DNA of 64,000 nt from Aminivibrio pyruvatiphilus (GTDB lineage: Bacteria; Synergistota; Synergistia; Synergistales; Aminobacteriaceae). The translations under genes and the position numbers were made by a program. Below are positions 44,261 to 52,365 of this stretch, in pieces (within the stretch, counting starts at the first letter, position 1; each line of letters begins with the position of its first letter). Location: the NCBI RefSeq assembly GCF_004366815.1, contig NZ_SORI01000016.1, positions 1 through 64,000 on the forward strand. Direction: 5' to 3'. The notes under the pieces are model-generated. The model ran no database searches and was not told where the DNA came from. It saw only the letters and a list, made by a program, of their open reading frames with translations.

Positions 44261-44554
44261 TTAGAAAATCGACCCGTAATCCGGTCCGTCCATCGCCCGG
44301 TCCACAAGCATCAGGTCGGCGAAGTCCGCCGGGCCGATACGGATTTCCGCCGCTCCGGGTTTCACGAACAGGATAAAATTGCAGTCCGTCCGGACGCTGT
44401 TGAACAGGTCATCGTCCACGAGCGCCCCGAATCTCATCGTACCGAGGCGGGATGTGAAATCGAACACGATATGTGTGTCCGTCTCCATCACCACCTCCAG
44501 TTTGTGTTGAGGCAGAGGCTGTACTCTTCGAAAAAAACCCGCCTGTGTCTCCAC
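44261..44554 (-). CDS. DUF2442-like small protein
   Basis: A 97-residue protein starting at GTG 44554 with GGGAGG five bases upstream. Another possible start, ATG 44488, also has a GGAGG. The longer form is chosen because FRRVQPLPQHKLEVVMET-THIVFDF, then FGALVDDDLFNSVRTD, fits the DUF2442 fold pattern (V-PL-DY-L-V-FEDG ... L-D-LF--V--D) from its first strand. DUF2442 proteins are small, cytoplasmic and sometimes paired with DUF4160 proteins in toxin-antitoxin-like loci; no such partner is present. It has no signal peptide, unlike the rest of the cluster, and lies 32 nt before the crystallin-motif gene. Confidence 0.55.
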   Translation of the reverse strand: METQAGFFRRVQPLPQHKLEVVMETDTHIVFDFTSRLGTMRFGALVDDDLFNSVRTDCNFILFVKPGAAEIRIGPADFADLMLVDRAMDGPDYGSIF

Positions 44555-44821
44555 GGCATCCTCCCGGGTGAATGCACTACGGCAACGGTATCCCTGCAGC
44601 GGAAAGTAACCGGTTTTTTGTGTCGGGAATAGAGTTATCCGTTATGCACCATTGTATTGAGACCTGATTTTTTTGCCTCCCCCGAAAGGGGGGGTTTCAG
44701 GAGGGGTGACCATTAACTTCGGAATGCCGTATTTCGAAGGGAAGAAAAACACGATTTTCAGATCAAACCTGCCATCCGGAAGTTTGATGCGGAAGAAGAA
44801 CAGGGGATACTGCAGGACCCT

Positions 44822-47323
44822 TTACAACGTTATTTTTTTCAGCTCCGCTCTCGAATGAATTCCGAGTTTGCCGTAAATGACCTTGCGGGCTGATTTTACA
44901 GTGTTTTCGGATATGAAAAGCCGGGCTGCGATTTCACCCGTTTGGAAACCTTCCTTCACCAACAGGGCGATTTCCCGTTCGCGGGGCGCAAGAGCCGACG
45001 TTCCGCCCTCCGCCTGTCTGACAATATTCGCCGCTCCTTCCGAAAATCTTTCACAGAGCGCGATGATGCTGTCCATTTTTTCCGAATCGAAAGTGCCCTT
45101 CAGTTCCACGAGCAGCGGCACAAGTTCGTTTCCGAACTCCGCGAAGGGAAGACAGACCCTGTCGGGCAGGGTCATCTCGAGCGCGGCAGATAGTTTCTCC
45201 AATGCTGCCCGTTTCCTTCCCTCCCGTTTCTCCGCCGCCGACAGATACAGGAGATGACTGACCCGGGGCAGCAGGAAATTCACCCTGCGGGACAGGTCCA
45301 TCACCCCTTCGGTGAGGGCTTCGAGTTCCGTGTGGCGGCGGTCCGCCAGCAGCAGCGCGCCCAGGATGGAAAATGCGTACGGCCGGGCGTGAATGAACAG
45401 CATGTTGTTAATGCCGTCTGCGGTTAACAGCCAATCGGGAATTTCGTCCCGCTGGCCGAGAACGACGCCGAGAGAAGCCCGGGCCAGTTCGCCGAGCAGA
45501 AATACCGCCCTCTGGCCGGCGTTCCGTGCACGGGCCGTGAGTTCCTCCCGAAGGGAAATGTAGGCAGCCCTGTCCCCGCGTAAAATTGCAATTCTCGCCA
45601 AAACGAGTTCCGCGCAGATACGATTGCCGATCTGGTTTTCCTCCGAAGCGCGGTACACCGCTCTGTGGGCTGCGACTTCAGCTGCCCTGTCGTCGCCCCG
45701 CATGAGCATTGCCTCCGCGCGCATGACGTGCTCCCCGCCGGCGCCGTGTCCTCCGGAAATCGTCACGTAATAGGGCACGCACTCATCCATTACTTCGAGC
45801 TCCCTGTCCAGCTCGCCGGTTTTGCGCCAGTAAAGGGAGAACACCGACGAGCAGCCGAACGTCCACGGAATGTTGCCGCCGAAAAACGACGACCGGGGCG
45901 GACATTCCCCAGCCGCCTCGAAAAACCTCAGGGCCTCCCTGTGGTATGCGCTCATTTCCACGATGTCGTTGAACCTGGAGAACGACATCAGCAGCGCAAA
46001 TTCGCCTTTTATTTTCAATACATCCCTGTCCTGGGGGCGGTTCGGGTCGTCCAGTATGGAACGTATCAGGCCTGCAAGTTCATGGAATTGTTCGCGCCGT
46101 CCGTTCCTGAACATGAAATAGGCCGCCATGACGAGGAACATGGGGTTCCCGCCGACGACCTCCGCCGGGCATTCCTTCACGAATCGTTCGAGAAAGCCGA
46201 GCATGCCGGCATCGAAATTATTGTAAAAATACCGCACGGTGAAAGGCAGCTTTATTACCGCCTCGTAATCCCCGGCCTCGAAATAAAAACGGGACGCGCC
46301 GAAGTAGTCTCCGGCTTCAGACAGGGCCATTCCCGCCCGGTGCACCAGCTCGCGCCGGATTTCGGGCTCGAATTCATCGAAACGGCTCCGCAGATAATCC
46401 CGCAAAAGGCTGTGCATGGAATACACGCCTTTGTCCTCCACGTACGGGATGAAAAAGTTTCCCCTCAACAGCCGGGCCATGTCGTCCGGGACGGACTGCC
46501 AATTCCCCATTATGGCCGCCTGTTTCAGGGTAAAGCCGTCGAGCAGGGAAAGGGCCGTCAGAAATTCGCGGCTTCTCTCGGGCACCCTGTTCCACACGGT
46601 ATTTTCGATGAGGAAGTTCATGTCGTTCGTCTTCACCAGAGAACCCGTTCTTCTGTAGTTGTCGGTTTGGAGGCATATGGCGGCGATCCAGCCCTCGGAA
46701 ACATTTTTTATGTACTCTATCTCTCTTCCGGAAATATCGATTTTTGCCCCTCGGCAGTATTGGGCGATGCTGTGCCGGTCGAACAGGAAATCCTTCGTGC
46801 CGATTCTGTGGATGTTGGGGTTGTGGACGCTCATGGGGCTTGCCGCAAGGGGCTGGGTGACGAAGACGATGTGGACATGGGGATTCGTGTGCACGGAGAA
46901 GGCATCCATCAGCCTGGACGGTATGGTGTTCCGGAAGAGCTGGTAATTGTCGATGACGAGAAATGTTTCTCTCCCGCAGACAAGTTCGCGCACCGACGCG
47001 GCAATGTCGGAGAGCGTTTCCATCGTCGGGGGGTACAGCTCCTTCAATTTCCGCGAGACCTCCCCGTCCACCTCCCCGAACATGCGGCAGATGCTTTCCC
47101 ACGTCTTCGCCGGAGGTTCACCGAAGCAGGTATGCCAGACTGCGCGGGCGTTTCCGGGCAGGTTCCGCAGGAATTCCCTCATCGCGGTCGTCTTGCCGTA
47201 ACCGGAGTCCGCTTCGATGGAAGTGACCGGATACTCCGGGATCGCGGCGAGGGCTTTTCGCAGATGTTCGGGAAAGTAGTACGGACACGGGGAGTTTTTT
47301 TCGGAAATTGTTTTGGAAGGCAT
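44822..47323 (-). CDS. MalT-like STAND ATPase transcription regulator with LuxR-type HTH
   Basis: An 833-residue regulator. ATG 47323 has GAAGGAG upstream. The N-terminal NTPase part shows Walker A ADSGYGKTT and sensor-like TFLVIDNYQLF. A long helical TPR-like sensor region follows (about 330-760). The C-terminal LuxR-type helix-turn-helix is LAPREREIALLVKEGFQTGEIAARLFISENTVKSARKVIYGKLGI. STAND regulators such as MalT bind ATP and an inducer, multimerise and activate nearby promoters. It lies immediately before the exported-protein cluster on the same strand, so that cluster is its likely target; this is inference. It could be co-transcribed with the HD-GYP gene 54 nt upstream. Confidence 0.9.
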   Translation of the reverse strand: MPSKTISEKNSPCPYYFPEHLRKALAAIPEYPVTSIEADSGYGKTTAMREFLRNLPGNARAVWHTCFGEPPAKTWESICRMFGEVDGEVSRKLKELYPPTMETLSDIAASVRELVCGRETFLVIDNYQLFRNTIPSRLMDAFSVHTNPHVHIVFVTQPLAASPMSVHNPNIHRIGTKDFLFDRHSIAQYCRGAKIDISGREIEYIKNVSEGWIAAICLQTDNYRRTGSLVKTNDMNFLIENTVWNRVPERSREFLTALSLLDGFTLKQAAIMGNWQSVPDDMARLLRGNFFIPYVEDKGVYSMHSLLRDYLRSRFDEFEPEIRRELVHRAGMALSEAGDYFGASRFYFEAGDYEAVIKLPFTVRYFYNNFDAGMLGFLERFVKECPAEVVGGNPMFLVMAAYFMFRNGRREQFHELAGLIRSILDDPNRPQDRDVLKIKGEFALLMSFSRFNDIVEMSAYHREALRFFEAAGECPPRSSFFGGNIPWTFGCSSVFSLYWRKTGELDRELEVMDECVPYYVTISGGHGAGGEHVMRAEAMLMRGDDRAAEVAAHRAVYRASEENQIGNRICAELVLARIAILRGDRAAYISLREELTARARNAGQRAVFLLGELARASLGVVLGQRDEIPDWLLTADGINNMLFIHARPYAFSILGALLLADRRHTELEALTEGVMDLSRRVNFLLPRVSHLLYLSAAEKREGRKRAALEKLSAALEMTLPDRVCLPFAEFGNELVPLLVELKGTFDSEKMDSIIALCERFSEGAANIVRQAEGGTSALAPREREIALLVKEGFQTGEIAARLFISENTVKSARKVIYGKLGIHSRAELKKITL

Positions 47324-47377
47324 CGCTTTCTCTCCTTCACGGACCGCCATATTCTGGGGAGCCGCCTGTCCCGTATT

Positions 47378-48544
47378 TCAGCAGTTTTCCGCCTGCCCGC
47401 CCTGGGACACGCACCTCTGGATGAACAGGTTCTTTTCCGCCGCCAGGTCCACCAGCACGGGATGGGGGTAATGGTTTCCGTCCCTGTCGGTCCGGAGGCA
47501 GACCCTCGGCTTCAGGATGCTCCGCTCGCCGGGAGCGGCCACCACGCCGCACCTGCCGTCGGAGAGCTCCACCTCCGTCCCCGGAGGATACATGCCGAAG
47601 GCGCTGACGAAGGTCCGCACCACCAGCGGATCCAGGTGATTTCCCGCGCTCGCTATGATCTCCGAAATTCCCTTGTACCCGGGAAGACGTTTCTTGTAGG
47701 ACCGCTCCGACGTGATGGCGTCGTAGGCATCGGCCACCGCGGCGATCCTGGCGGCCATGGAGACGGACCGTCCCTCGAGACCGTCAGGGTAGCCGGAACC
47801 GTCCATCTTTTCGTGGTGATGGCGCACGATCTTCAGGACCAGGGGATCGTCGATCCCCGCCTTTTTCAGCAGCGCCTCCCCCACCTCGGGATGCCGCCGG
47901 ATGAGGGCGAATTCCCCTTCCGTCAGTCGCCCGGGCTTGTTCAGAATTCCCTCGGGAACGAACTGCTTGCCGATATCGTGAAGAAGTCCGCCCACTGCCG
48001 CGGAGGCGATCACCCCGGTCTGTTCGGGAAAAAGCCGATGGGCGAGGAAGGCGCAGAGCAGCCCCACGCTGAGGGAATGGGAGAGGAGAAAATAGTCCCT
48101 CGGCCGTTCCCGGACGAGGCACAACAATATCCCGGGGTTGGCCGACACCGACTCGGCGAGAAACCGGCCGATGCGCAGCAGGGGAAAAACGTGGATGTTT
48201 CCGGGCGAACCGAAGAGGACGTCCTTGCAGTAGCTCGTCACGAACTGGAGGGTGGCCTCGAAAAGATCCCGTTCATCCCTGGCGGAAGGGCGCGTTCCGC
48301 TGCGGAATATGTCGAGGATCTCGTCCAGCGATTGTTCGGCCCGCTCCTGGACTGCGACACGGTCCACTCCCTGCCTGGCGAGAGTGGCGGCCAGGTTTCT
48401 GCGGCCCGGCGGCTCGATATGCGCAAAATCGGCGCCCTTCGGAAGAAGAAGAGCGCCCTTCGGAGACACCACATCCTCGGCTATGCGCCCGCAGAAGGTG
48501 GTGAGGTCCCAGACAGGAAGTCGAAATACGAAGGTGTCGAACAT
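47378..48544 (-). CDS. HD-GYP domain c-di-GMP phosphodiesterase
   Basis: A 388-residue protein. ATG 48544 is used because an extended -10 box lies at 48581-48589 and transcription would begin close to the alternative GTG at 48571. An N-terminal region of about 170 residues (GALLLPKGADF, FGSPGNIHVFPLL) matches the domain often found before HD-GYP. The catalytic domain has HSLSVGLLCAFLAHRL, HDIGKQFVPEGILNKPG, RRHPEVG, RHHHEKMDGSGYPDGL and AVADAYDAITSERSYK, so metal ligands and the GYP motif are complete. It degrades c-di-GMP to pGpG/GMP. No transmembrane segment is present. Confidence 0.93.
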   Translation of the reverse strand: MFDTFVFRLPVWDLTTFCGRIAEDVVSPKGALLLPKGADFAHIEPPGRRNLAATLARQGVDRVAVQERAEQSLDEILDIFRSGTRPSARDERDLFEATLQFVTSYCKDVLFGSPGNIHVFPLLRIGRFLAESVSANPGILLCLVRERPRDYFLLSHSLSVGLLCAFLAHRLFPEQTGVIASAAVGGLLHDIGKQFVPEGILNKPGRLTEGEFALIRRHPEVGEALLKKAGIDDPLVLKIVRHHHEKMDGSGYPDGLEGRSVSMAARIAAVADAYDAITSERSYKKRLPGYKGISEIIASAGNHLDPLVVRTFVSAFGMYPPGTEVELSDGRCGVVAAPGERSILKPRVCLRTDRDGNHYPHPVLVDLAAEKNLFIQRCVSQGGQAENC

Positions 48545-48992
48545 GAAGGCCCCCGGCCGATGATTTTGCACGCACTGTAGAGTATAGCATCCTGAACTGC
48601 ATCCAACCTGAGAAAAAGCACCACCTTTTCCGTGACAATAGGTTCAGAATGAAAGCGAACCCGTCCTCCCAAAGCAGGACGGAAGGCCCGGGGCCCTCTG
48701 AGCGGACCGATGCGGTCAGCAGAAGAAATACGGACATGCCCCTTTTCCGCGGCAAAAGGTTCAGGAAGATCGAAAAGATGTTACCCCTGAACCTCAGAAC
48801 ACGCCCCGAAGCGGCAATGATTTCAGTTGTCGTTCCCGGCCGGCGGGAAAGGCATCCTCCAGGGAATCACCAATTCACGGAGCGGCCGTTTCACTTTGTG
48901 CCTGTTTATACTATTATTGGGGAACTATCCGGAACCTTTTTCCGAAAAGAAGCACCCGGACGGCAGAGAAGGAAAACACAGGGGGAAACGGC
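48545..48992. other. Divergent intergenic region before the type I R-M locus
   Basis: About 450 nt between the divergent HD-GYP and hsdM genes, with no supported gene. It contains the HD-GYP promoter and, towards hsdM, an AT-rich patch (48901-48917; overlapping TATACT and TATTAT) that may be the hsdM -10 region, without a convincing -35 box. Confidence 0.4.
48581..48589 (-). promoter_or_regulatory. Extended -10 promoter of the HD-GYP gene
   Basis: Minus-strand TGC-TATACT (hexamer on plus 48581-48586). Transcription would begin near 48574, about 30 nt before ATG 48544. Confidence 0.5.
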
Positions 48993-50474
48993 ATGATCAC
49001 CGGAGAAATCAAATCCCGCATCGACCGCATATGGGACACCATGTGGTCCGGGGGCATCTCCAACCCGCTCTCGGTCATCGAGCAGCTCACCTACCTGCTC
49101 TTCATCAAGCGGCTCGACGAACTCCAGACCCTGAAGGAAAGCAGGGCGGCCCGCACGGGAAAAATCCTGGACAATCCCGTCTTTCCCCCCGACCGGCAGC
49201 ACCTCCGTTGGTCCCGCTTCCGGGACATGGCCCCCGAGCAGATGTACGGGGTCGTCAGGGACGAAGTCTTCCCCTTCATCAAGAACCTCGGCGGAGGAAA
49301 CGGCGGCAACGGCGAACGAACCAGCACCTACAGCCGCCACATGAAGGACGCCATGTTCCTCATACCCGCCCCCAGGGTGCTGGCAAGCGTGGTGGACCAG
49401 CTCGACGCCGTCGACATGCACGACCGGGACACCAAGGGCGACCTCTACGAGTACATGCTGGGCAAAATTGCCACGGCGGGGCAGAACGGCCAGTTCCGCA
49501 CCCCCCGGCACATCATCCGCCTCATGACGGACATGACCGCTCCCGTACCCGAGGACGTGATCTGCGACCCCGCCTGCGGCACGGCGGGCTTCCTCGTGGC
49601 TGCCTCGGAATACCTCGAAAAACACCACGGCGACGCTGTCTTCAGGGACGCCGCCTCCCGCCGCCGCTTCAGCGAGGCTACCTTCCACGGCTACGACTTC
49701 GACACCACCATGCTCCGCATCGGCAGCATGAACATGATGCTCCACGGGGTGGAGAACCCTGACATCCGGTATCGGGACTCCCTGGCCCAGTCCGGAGAGG
49801 ACGACGCCGAAAAGTACACCCTCATCCTGGCCAATCCCCCCTTCGCCGGCAGCCTGGACTACGAGTCCACGGCAAAGGACCTGCTGCAGGCGGTGAAGAC
49901 CAAAAAGACGGAACTCCTCTTCCTGGCCCTCTTCCTGAGACTGCTCAAGAAGGGCGGACGGGCCGCCGTCATCGTTCCCGACGGCGTGCTCTTCGGGTCA
50001 AGCAACGCCCACAAAAGGCTCCGCACCGCGCTGGTGGAGGAACATAAGCTCGACGCCGTCATCTCCATGCCCTCGGGGGTGTTCAGGCCCTACGCCGGTG
50101 TCAGCACCGCCGTGCTGCTCTTCACCAGGACGGGCTCCGGCGGCACGGACACCGTCTGGTTCTACGACATGCACAGCGACGGCTTCTCCCTGGACGACAA
50201 GCGCACCCTCCTGCCCGACAGCGACCTGCCCGACATCCTCCGCCGGTGGAAGAACAGGGATGCCGAGGGTGAGCGGAAGCGCACCGACAGGAGCTTCCTC
50301 GTGCCGAAGGCCGAGATTGCCGAAAACGGCTACGACCTCTCCATCAACCGGTACAGGGAAGTGACCTACCGGGCGGTGGAGTATGACCCGCCCCATGTGA
50401 TACTGGAGCGCCTCGCCGCCCTGGAGGAGGAGATCGCCGGGGGGCGGAGGGAACTGGAGGAACTGCTGGGATGA
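48993..50474 (+). CDS. hsdM: Type I restriction-modification DNA methyltransferase subunit HsdM
   Basis: A 493-residue N6-adenine methyltransferase subunit. The N-terminal helical domain (RIDRIWDTMWSGGISNPLSVIEQLTYLLFIKRLDE) is followed by the SAM-binding motif DPACGTAGFLVAA near 190 and the catalytic NPPF at 281-284. A C-terminal helix (IGGRRELEELLG-type tail) would contact HsdS. With HsdS it methylates the target site; with HsdR it forms the restriction complex. Start ATG 48993 follows GGGGGAAA. It is the first gene of the locus; hsdS follows after 70 nt. Confidence 0.95.
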   Translation: MITGEIKSRIDRIWDTMWSGGISNPLSVIEQLTYLLFIKRLDELQTLKESRAARTGKILDNPVFPPDRQHLRWSRFRDMAPEQMYGVVRDEVFPFIKNLGGGNGGNGERTSTYSRHMKDAMFLIPAPRVLASVVDQLDAVDMHDRDTKGDLYEYMLGKIATAGQNGQFRTPRHIIRLMTDMTAPVPEDVICDPACGTAGFLVAASEYLEKHHGDAVFRDAASRRRFSEATFHGYDFDTTMLRIGSMNMMLHGVENPDIRYRDSLAQSGEDDAEKYTLILANPPFAGSLDYESTAKDLLQAVKTKKTELLFLALFLRLLKKGGRAAVIVPDGVLFGSSNAHKRLRTALVEEHKLDAVISMPSGVFRPYAGVSTAVLLFTRTGSGGTDTVWFYDMHSDGFSLDDKRTLLPDSDLPDILRRWKNRDAEGERKRTDRSFLVPKAEIAENGYDLSINRYREVTYRAVEYDPPHVILERLAALEEEIAGGRRELEELLG

Positions 50475-50544
50475 AGTTTTGCCGGGAACGGGAGACTGAT
50501 AAAGAGCCGTTTACCGAAATTCATCGCATTGGAGGGGGCACCAT

Positions 50545-51717
50545 TTGAACGGTTGGCATTCTACAACTTTTCTTTCATCCGTTTGTGATATTGCAATGGG
50601 GCAAGCTCCTGATGGAAGTAGCTATAATTATGAAGGCAAGGGCTTTCCCTTAATTGCTGGTGCCGGTGATTTTGGTTTGCTAACGCCGAAACCACATAAG
50701 TATACAGATGCACCGACTAAGTTGTCCCAAGAAGGAGACATCATTCTTTGTGTTCGTGCTACGATTGGTGACCGAAACTGGGCCGATAGCCGGTATTGCT
50801 TGGGGCGAGGAGTTGCCGGTTTGAGGGCAAAAAACGACAAACTATTTCAAAATTATCTCTGGCATTGGTTGGGATTCATTGCTCCAGCACTAAAGGTAAA
50901 GGGGCGAGGAGCAACTTTCCTGCAAGTTTCAAAGCCTGACATTACCTCTCTTCAGATCCCCCTTCCGCCGATTGAGGAGCAGAAGCGGATCGCGGCGGTT
51001 CTGGACGCGGCGGATGCCCTGCGGGCCAAGCGCCGCGAGGCCATCGCCCAACTGGATGCCCTGCTGCAGTCCACCTTCCTCGACATGTTCGGCGATCCCG
51101 TCACCAACCCGAAGGGGTGGGATGATACTCACAAACTTGGCGAGTTGACAGATATTGTTTCGGGAGTAACGAAAGGTCGCAGGATAAACGGCCAAAAAAC
51201 CCGTGAAATCGCATATCTGGCAGTTGTTAACGTTCAGGATCGATATTTGTCTCTAAAATCAGTCAAAACGATAGAAGCAACACTGGATGAGATTGCAAAA
51301 TATTCTCTTCGCTTCAATGATATTTTGCTTACTGAAGGCGGAGATCCTGATAAACTAGGGCGCGGAAGCCTTTGGCATGAAGAGTTACGGGAATGTATCC
51401 ATCAAAATCATATTTTCAGAGTGAGGGTATCGAACCCAGAAAAATTACATCCTGTGTTCTTGAATTGGCTTATCGGGAGCATCAGAGGAAAAACTTATTT
51501 TTTACGGTCAGCAAAACAAACTACTGGTATTGCATCAATAAACATGACACAACTTCGTGCTTTTCCGGTTCTAATTCCTCCATTCGACCTGCAGCGCCGC
51601 TTCGCCTCCATCGTGGAGGCGGCGGAACGCCAGAAGGCTAAAATGCGCGCCCATCTGGACGAACTGGATACCCTCTTCGCCTCCCTCCAGTCCCGGGCCT
51701 TCAAAGGGGAGCTGTGA
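50545..51717 (+). CDS. hsdS: Type I restriction-modification specificity subunit HsdS
   Basis: A 390-residue DNA-recognition subunit starting at TTG 50545, which has GGAGGGGG upstream. It has two target-recognition domains (about 5-135 and 195-345). Each is followed by a conserved helical spacer: LQIPLPPIEEQKRIAAVLDAADALRAKRREAIAQLDALLQS and IPPFDLQRRFASIVEAAERQKAKMRAHLDELDTLFASLQS. The recognition domains are AT-rich while the spacers have the GC-rich style of the genome, a mosaic expected from domain exchange. The recognised bipartite sequence cannot be read off. It lies 6 nt before the next gene. Confidence 0.93.
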   Translation: MNGWHSTTFLSSVCDIAMGQAPDGSSYNYEGKGFPLIAGAGDFGLLTPKPHKYTDAPTKLSQEGDIILCVRATIGDRNWADSRYCLGRGVAGLRAKNDKLFQNYLWHWLGFIAPALKVKGRGATFLQVSKPDITSLQIPLPPIEEQKRIAAVLDAADALRAKRREAIAQLDALLQSTFLDMFGDPVTNPKGWDDTHKLGELTDIVSGVTKGRRINGQKTREIAYLAVVNVQDRYLSLKSVKTIEATLDEIAKYSLRFNDILLTEGGDPDKLGRGSLWHEELRECIHQNHIFRVRVSNPEKLHPVFLNWLIGSIRGKTYFLRSAKQTTGIASINMTQLRAFPVLIPPFDLQRRFASIVEAAERQKAKMRAHLDELDTLFASLQSRAFKGEL

Positions 51718-51723
51718 AACGCC

Positions 51724-52365
51724 ATGAATAAGGAATGCTTTCCCATCGACAACCTTCGGGAAGATATCGAAACCGAGGCCAAACTTGCTGCAGGGAAGGA
51801 CGGTAAAGGTGCGCTGCCCTCAGATTTCTGGGCAACTTACTCCGCTTTCGCCAACACAGATGGAGGGATAATCCTGCTGGGTGTTTCGGAAAAGGAGAAC
51901 GGCGTATTTGAAGTGGTCGGGGTGGAAGAACCCGGCCGTGTACTGCAGTCTCTATGGACTCTTCTGAACAATCCACAGAAGATCAGCCGTAACCTGCTCT
52001 CCGACGCTTCGGTGAGACAGTATCCCACCCGGAACGGCCGATGGGTCATCGAGATAGAGGTTCGGCGAGCGACACGGAAAGAACGCCCGGTTTTTATCAA
52101 CGGCAATCCTCTGACCGGCACATACAAGCGCCTGCATTCCGGCGATTGTCGCTGTCTGGAGGAGGATGTGAAGCGAATGCTCGCCGAGCAGATGGAAGAT
52201 ACCCGCGACTCGAGGATACTACACGGTTTCAGCCTGGATGACCTGAACATGGAAACTGTAGATGCCTACCGTAACCGACTGTCGGCTGTGAAATCCGATC
52301 ACCCTTTCCTTAGTGCGAACCCCCCCCGAATTCCTCCGAAAGCTGGGATGTTTCGGCAAGGATAG
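51724..52365 (+). CDS. N-terminal part of a frameshifted AlbA_2 (Schlafen-like) ATP-binding protein
   Basis: A 213-residue product as it stands. Residues about 8-140 are an AlbA_2/Schlafen-type domain (ETEAKLAAGKD, FWATYSAFANTDGGIILLGV, TYKRLHSGDCRC), found in DNA- or RNA-binding regulators. The frame breaks at a run of eight C (52320-52327), after which 16 foreign residues lead to a stop. With seven C, ANPPEFLRKLG would continue straight into the frame beginning at 52313, giving one protein of about 668 residues. It sits 6 nt after hsdS. It may be a real mutation, a phase-variable tract, a +1 programmed shift or a sequencing error. Confidence 0.75.
   Translation: MNKECFPIDNLREDIETEAKLAAGKDGKGALPSDFWATYSAFANTDGGIILLGVSEKENGVFEVVGVEEPGRVLQSLWTLLNNPQKISRNLLSDASVRQYPTRNGRWVIEIEVRRATRKERPVFINGNPLTGTYKRLHSGDCRCLEEDVKRMLAEQMEDTRDSRILHGFSLDDLNMETVDAYRNRLSAVKSDHPFLSANPPRIPPKAGMFRQG

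Noticed and set aside
44671-44700. CCCCC-GAAA-GGGGG hairpin considered as terminator of the LuxR-type gene
   Set aside because: On the minus strand the stem is followed by A residues, not T, so it does not fit a rho-independent terminator.
45665-48580. 971-codon open frame on the plus strand
   Set aside because: Runs antisense across the LuxR/STAND and HD-GYP genes, has no ribosome site or recognisable domain, and arises from GC-rich codon bias of the real genes.
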